Source: an uncultured Eubacteriales bacterium
Lineage (GTDB): Bacteria > Bacillota > Clostridia > Oscillospirales > CAG-382
Assembly (NCBI GenBank): GCA_934444485.1
Contig: CAKSCN010000112.1
Span: forward strand, 1-8,318
Direction: 5' to 3'
Length of the DNA stretch: 8,318 nucleotides
Shown: piece by piece, positions 6,627 through 8,318 of the stretch
How positions within the stretch are numbered: the stretch's first letter is position 1
How the letters are laid out: every line of letters begins with the position of its first letter
Translations under genes and position numbers: made by a program
The notes under the pieces: model-generated
Told to the model about the DNA's origin: nothing
Databases searched by the model: none
The model's input: the letters and a program-made list of their open reading frames with translations, nothing else

Positions 6627-7178
6627 TTATTTTATAACAACGGCGATAAACTGAGCCTCTTTATCTCCGAGAGCCACCTCTGCGTGAGGCACGCTCGAAT
6701 CGAAGTAAACGCTGTCGCCCTTTGAAAGCTCATAGGATATATCGCCGATGTAGAGCATCATTTTTCCCGAAAGCACGTAGTTGAACTCCTGACCGTCGTG
6801 ACCGTGCATTACGGGCGGCTTGTTGTCTGGAGTTATCGTGACAAGGAAAGGCTCTGCCTTTTTGTTTCTGAAGGTGTATGCGAGGTGCTTGTAGTCGTAT
6901 TCGTCCTCGCGCTTTACGGAATATCCCTTGCCTCTCTTTACCATGCAGCACATGGAAAGCGTGGGAGCGTTTCCGCTTATGAGGTCGAGCACGTCAACGC
7001 CGAGAATTTCGGCGGCATTGTATATAAAGCTGAAAGAGAAATCCATTTCTCCGCTTTCGTAGGCGTTGTAGGTATCGACGTCAACGTCGAGCTTCTTCGC
7101 CATTTCTTCCGCTGATATCTCCATGTCCTCACGGAGCATTCTGAGTCTCATTCCGATGTCTTTAATTTGATCGTTCAT
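6627..7178 (-). CDS. HTH (XRE)-cupin transcriptional regulator
   Basis: This 183-residue protein has an XRE-type helix-turn-helix at about 8-67 (MRLRMLREDMEISAEEMAKK and onward) and a C-terminal cupin barrel at about 100-182. Cupin motif 1 is complete: H125, H127, E131 and G138 in HxH-x3-E-x6-G spacing. H165 in motif 2 supplies the fourth usual metal ligand. Proteins of this build act as DNA-binding regulators whose cupin senses a small ligand. The complete metal site suggests the barrel can hold a metal, though the ligand is unknown. The ATG has AAAGGA 8 nt upstream. It begins 15 nt after the gamma-subunit gene, so it is almost certainly in the same transcript and probably controls this operon or the synthetase next to it. 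Confidence 0.93.
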   Translation of the reverse strand: MNDQIKDIGMRLRMLREDMEISAEEMAKKLDVDVDTYNAYESGEMDFSFSFIYNAAEILGVDVLDLISGNAPTLSMCCMVKRGKGYSVKREDEYDYKHLAYTFRNKKAEPFLVTITPDNKPPVMHGHDGQEFNYVLSGKMMLYIGDISYELSKGDSVYFDSSVPHAEVALGDKEAQFIAVVIK

Positions 7179-7193
7179 GTCGGTGTTCCTTTC

Positions 7194-7730
7194 TTACTCT
7201 CCGTAGTTCTCGCCGATTGCAAGAGCCTTCATATTAAGGTCAAAAAGCTCCTTCTTCTTCGCCGAGACGACCTTCTGCATTGCCTTTTCGATGTTCTCGG
7301 ACGGGACGACTCCGCTGTGCTTTACGAAAAGTCCGAGGATAATCATGTTGGCAAGTCCCGTGAGTCCCTCGTCGGAGGCAAGCTTTGTCGCCGGAATTGC
7401 GTATACCTTTACGTCGGCTCTTGCGACTGTCTTGTCAATGAGCGAGCTGTCGTAGTAAATCTCGCCGCCGGGTGTCACCGCATTCTCGTATTTGTCGAGA
7501 GAGGGTGCGTTCATTGCGATGAGAATATCGGGTTTATCGACTATCGGCGAGCCTATCTTTTCGTCGCTTATGATGATGCTGCAATTCGCCGTGCCGCCTC
7601 TCATTTCAGGTCCGTAGGACGGAAGCCAGCTGACCTCCTTGCCGTCGATAAGTCCCTCATACGCGAGGAACTTTCCCGAAAAGAGGATTCCCTGTCCGCC
7701 GAAGCCGGCGATAAGTATTGTCTTTGTCAT
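7194..7730 (-). CDS. 2-oxoacid:ferredoxin oxidoreductase, gamma subunit
   Basis: This 178-residue protein is the gamma (catalytic-domain partner) subunit of the pyruvate/2-ketoisovalerate family. It works with alpha and beta subunits to convert a 2-oxoacid plus CoA into acyl-CoA, CO2 and reduced ferredoxin, or the reverse. The family signatures are the glycine-rich GFGGQGI at 9-15 and SYGPEMRGGTANC at 38-50. The length is normal for a free-standing gamma subunit. The ATG is 6 nt after the beta-subunit stop, and its Shine-Dalgarno AGGAGG lies inside the end of the beta gene, so translation is probably coupled. Sequence alone does not separate 2-oxoglutarate, 2-ketoisovalerate and indolepyruvate enzymes here. 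The MacsMa-like neighbour favours branched-chain 2-oxoacids. Confidence 0.93.
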   Translation of the reverse strand: MTKTILIAGFGGQGILFSGKFLAYEGLIDGKEVSWLPSYGPEMRGGTANCSIIISDEKIGSPIVDKPDILIAMNAPSLDKYENAVTPGGEIYYDSSLIDKTVARADVKVYAIPATKLASDEGLTGLANMIILGLFVKHSGVVPSENIEKAMQKVVSAKKKELFDLNMKALAIGENYGE

Positions 7731-7736
7731 AGTCGG

Positions 7737-8318
7737 TCAATCCTCCTTTTTTTCTGCGTACTTATCCTTGTAAACGCCGAGGGGATAATACGGAATCATG
7801 TTTTCTTCGAGCCACGAAAGTGCGTCCGAGGGAGTTTTGCCCCAGTTTGTGGGACAGGTGGAGAGTACCTCTACAAGCGAGAAGCCCTTGCCCTCAACCT
7901 GATTTTTGAACGCCTTCTTTATCGCTTCCTTTGCGTGCTTTATATTCTTTACGTTGTTTACGGCTACTCTTTCAAGGTAGGCTGCGCCGTCAACCTGAGA
8001 GAGCATTTCACACACCTTGACGGGATATCCGACCTTGGTTACGTCTCTGCCGTAGGGGGAGGTCTGAGTTACCTGACCGGGGAGAGTGGTAGGCGCCATC
8101 TGACCGCCCGTCATGCCGTATATTGCGTTGTTGACGAAGATGACGGTGATGTTCTCGCCTCTTGCGGCGGAGTGTACGGTCTCCGCCGTGCCTATTGCGG
8201 CAAGGTCGCCGTCGCCCTGATAGGTGAAAACGATGTTGTCGGAATCCGAACGCTTTACGCCCGTTGCGACTGCCGGAGCACGTCCGTGAGCCGCCTGAAC
8301 CATGTCAACGTTGAAGTA
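7737..8318 (-). CDS. 2-oxoacid:ferredoxin oxidoreductase, beta subunit (5' end missing)
   Basis: The reading frame is open through the right edge (first visible residues YFNVDMVQAAHGRAP), so the true start lies outside the window and the internal ATG at 8301-8303 is not the start. About 193 C-terminal residues are visible. They carry the thiamine-diphosphate motif, GDGD followed about 25 residues later by VNN, then YGMTGGQMAPTT, a pattern typical of KorB/VorB-type beta subunits. This subunit binds TPP and carries out the decarboxylation step with the gamma and alpha subunits. The N-terminal part, which should hold cysteine ligands for an iron-sulfur cluster, is outside. The alpha subunit and possibly a small ferredoxin subunit are expected upstream, beyond the window. 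Confidence 0.93.
   Translation of the reverse strand, partial: YFNVDMVQAAHGRAPAVATGVKRSDSDNIVFTYQGDGDLAAIGTAETVHSAARGENITVIFVNNAIYGMTGGQMAPTTLPGQVTQTSPYGRDVTKVGYPVKVCEMLSQVDGAAYLERVAVNNVKNIKHAKEAIKKAFKNQVEGKGFSLVEVLSTCPTNWGKTPSDALSWLEENMIPYYPLGVYKDKYAEKKED

Overview
The window looks like chromosomal DNA from an anaerobic, probably gut- or rumen-associated Clostridia-type Firmicute. The evidence is Gram-positive style Shine-Dalgarno sites, a surface protein with SLH domains, a ferredoxin-linked 2-oxoacid oxidoreductase and a LytTR regulator. The source is inferred from gene content only; there is no rRNA or other taxonomic marker.

Layout. Positions 1-534 hold no convincing protein gene. The left part (about 1-250) folds well as RNA and ends in a terminator-like hairpin. 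A second, clean intrinsic terminator lies at 315-343. A sigma-A-type promoter at 465-494 drives the next gene and overlaps a nested dyad. Positions 535-3465 (+) encode a 976-residue secreted protein with beta-helix, SLH and beta-helix parts in that order. Positions 3466-3931 separate two convergent genes and are filled with repeats: 20-bp tandem copies, an inverted pair of 18-bp arms, and a perfect 18-bp palindrome.

Everything to the right is on the minus strand. In transcription order it is: the 5'-truncated TPP-binding beta subunit of a 2-oxoacid:ferredoxin oxidoreductase (7737-8318), its gamma subunit (7194-7730), an HTH-cupin regulator (6627-7178), an AMP-forming acyl-CoA synthetase (4760-6460), and a LytTR regulator without a receiver domain (3932-4672). 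The first three are tightly packed. A 165-bp leader with hairpins precedes the synthetase.

How it may work. The oxidoreductase interconverts 2-oxoacids with acyl-CoA, CO2 and reduced ferredoxin. The synthetase makes acyl-CoA from a free acid. Its residues 237, 254, 256, 259, 298 and 351 are the same amino acids, at the same numbers, as the six reported acyl-pocket residues of the Methanosarcina acetivorans 2-methylbutyrate-preferring enzyme MacsMa (from memory). This suggests branched-chain acid metabolism, possibly uptake of branched volatile fatty acids and their reductive carboxylation to amino-acid precursors, with the HTH-cupin protein as local regulator.

I see no CRISPR array, prophage, transposase, tRNA or obvious defence system. 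The least explained sequences are the structured left edge, the convergent intergenic repeat element and the mid-protein placement of the SLH domains.
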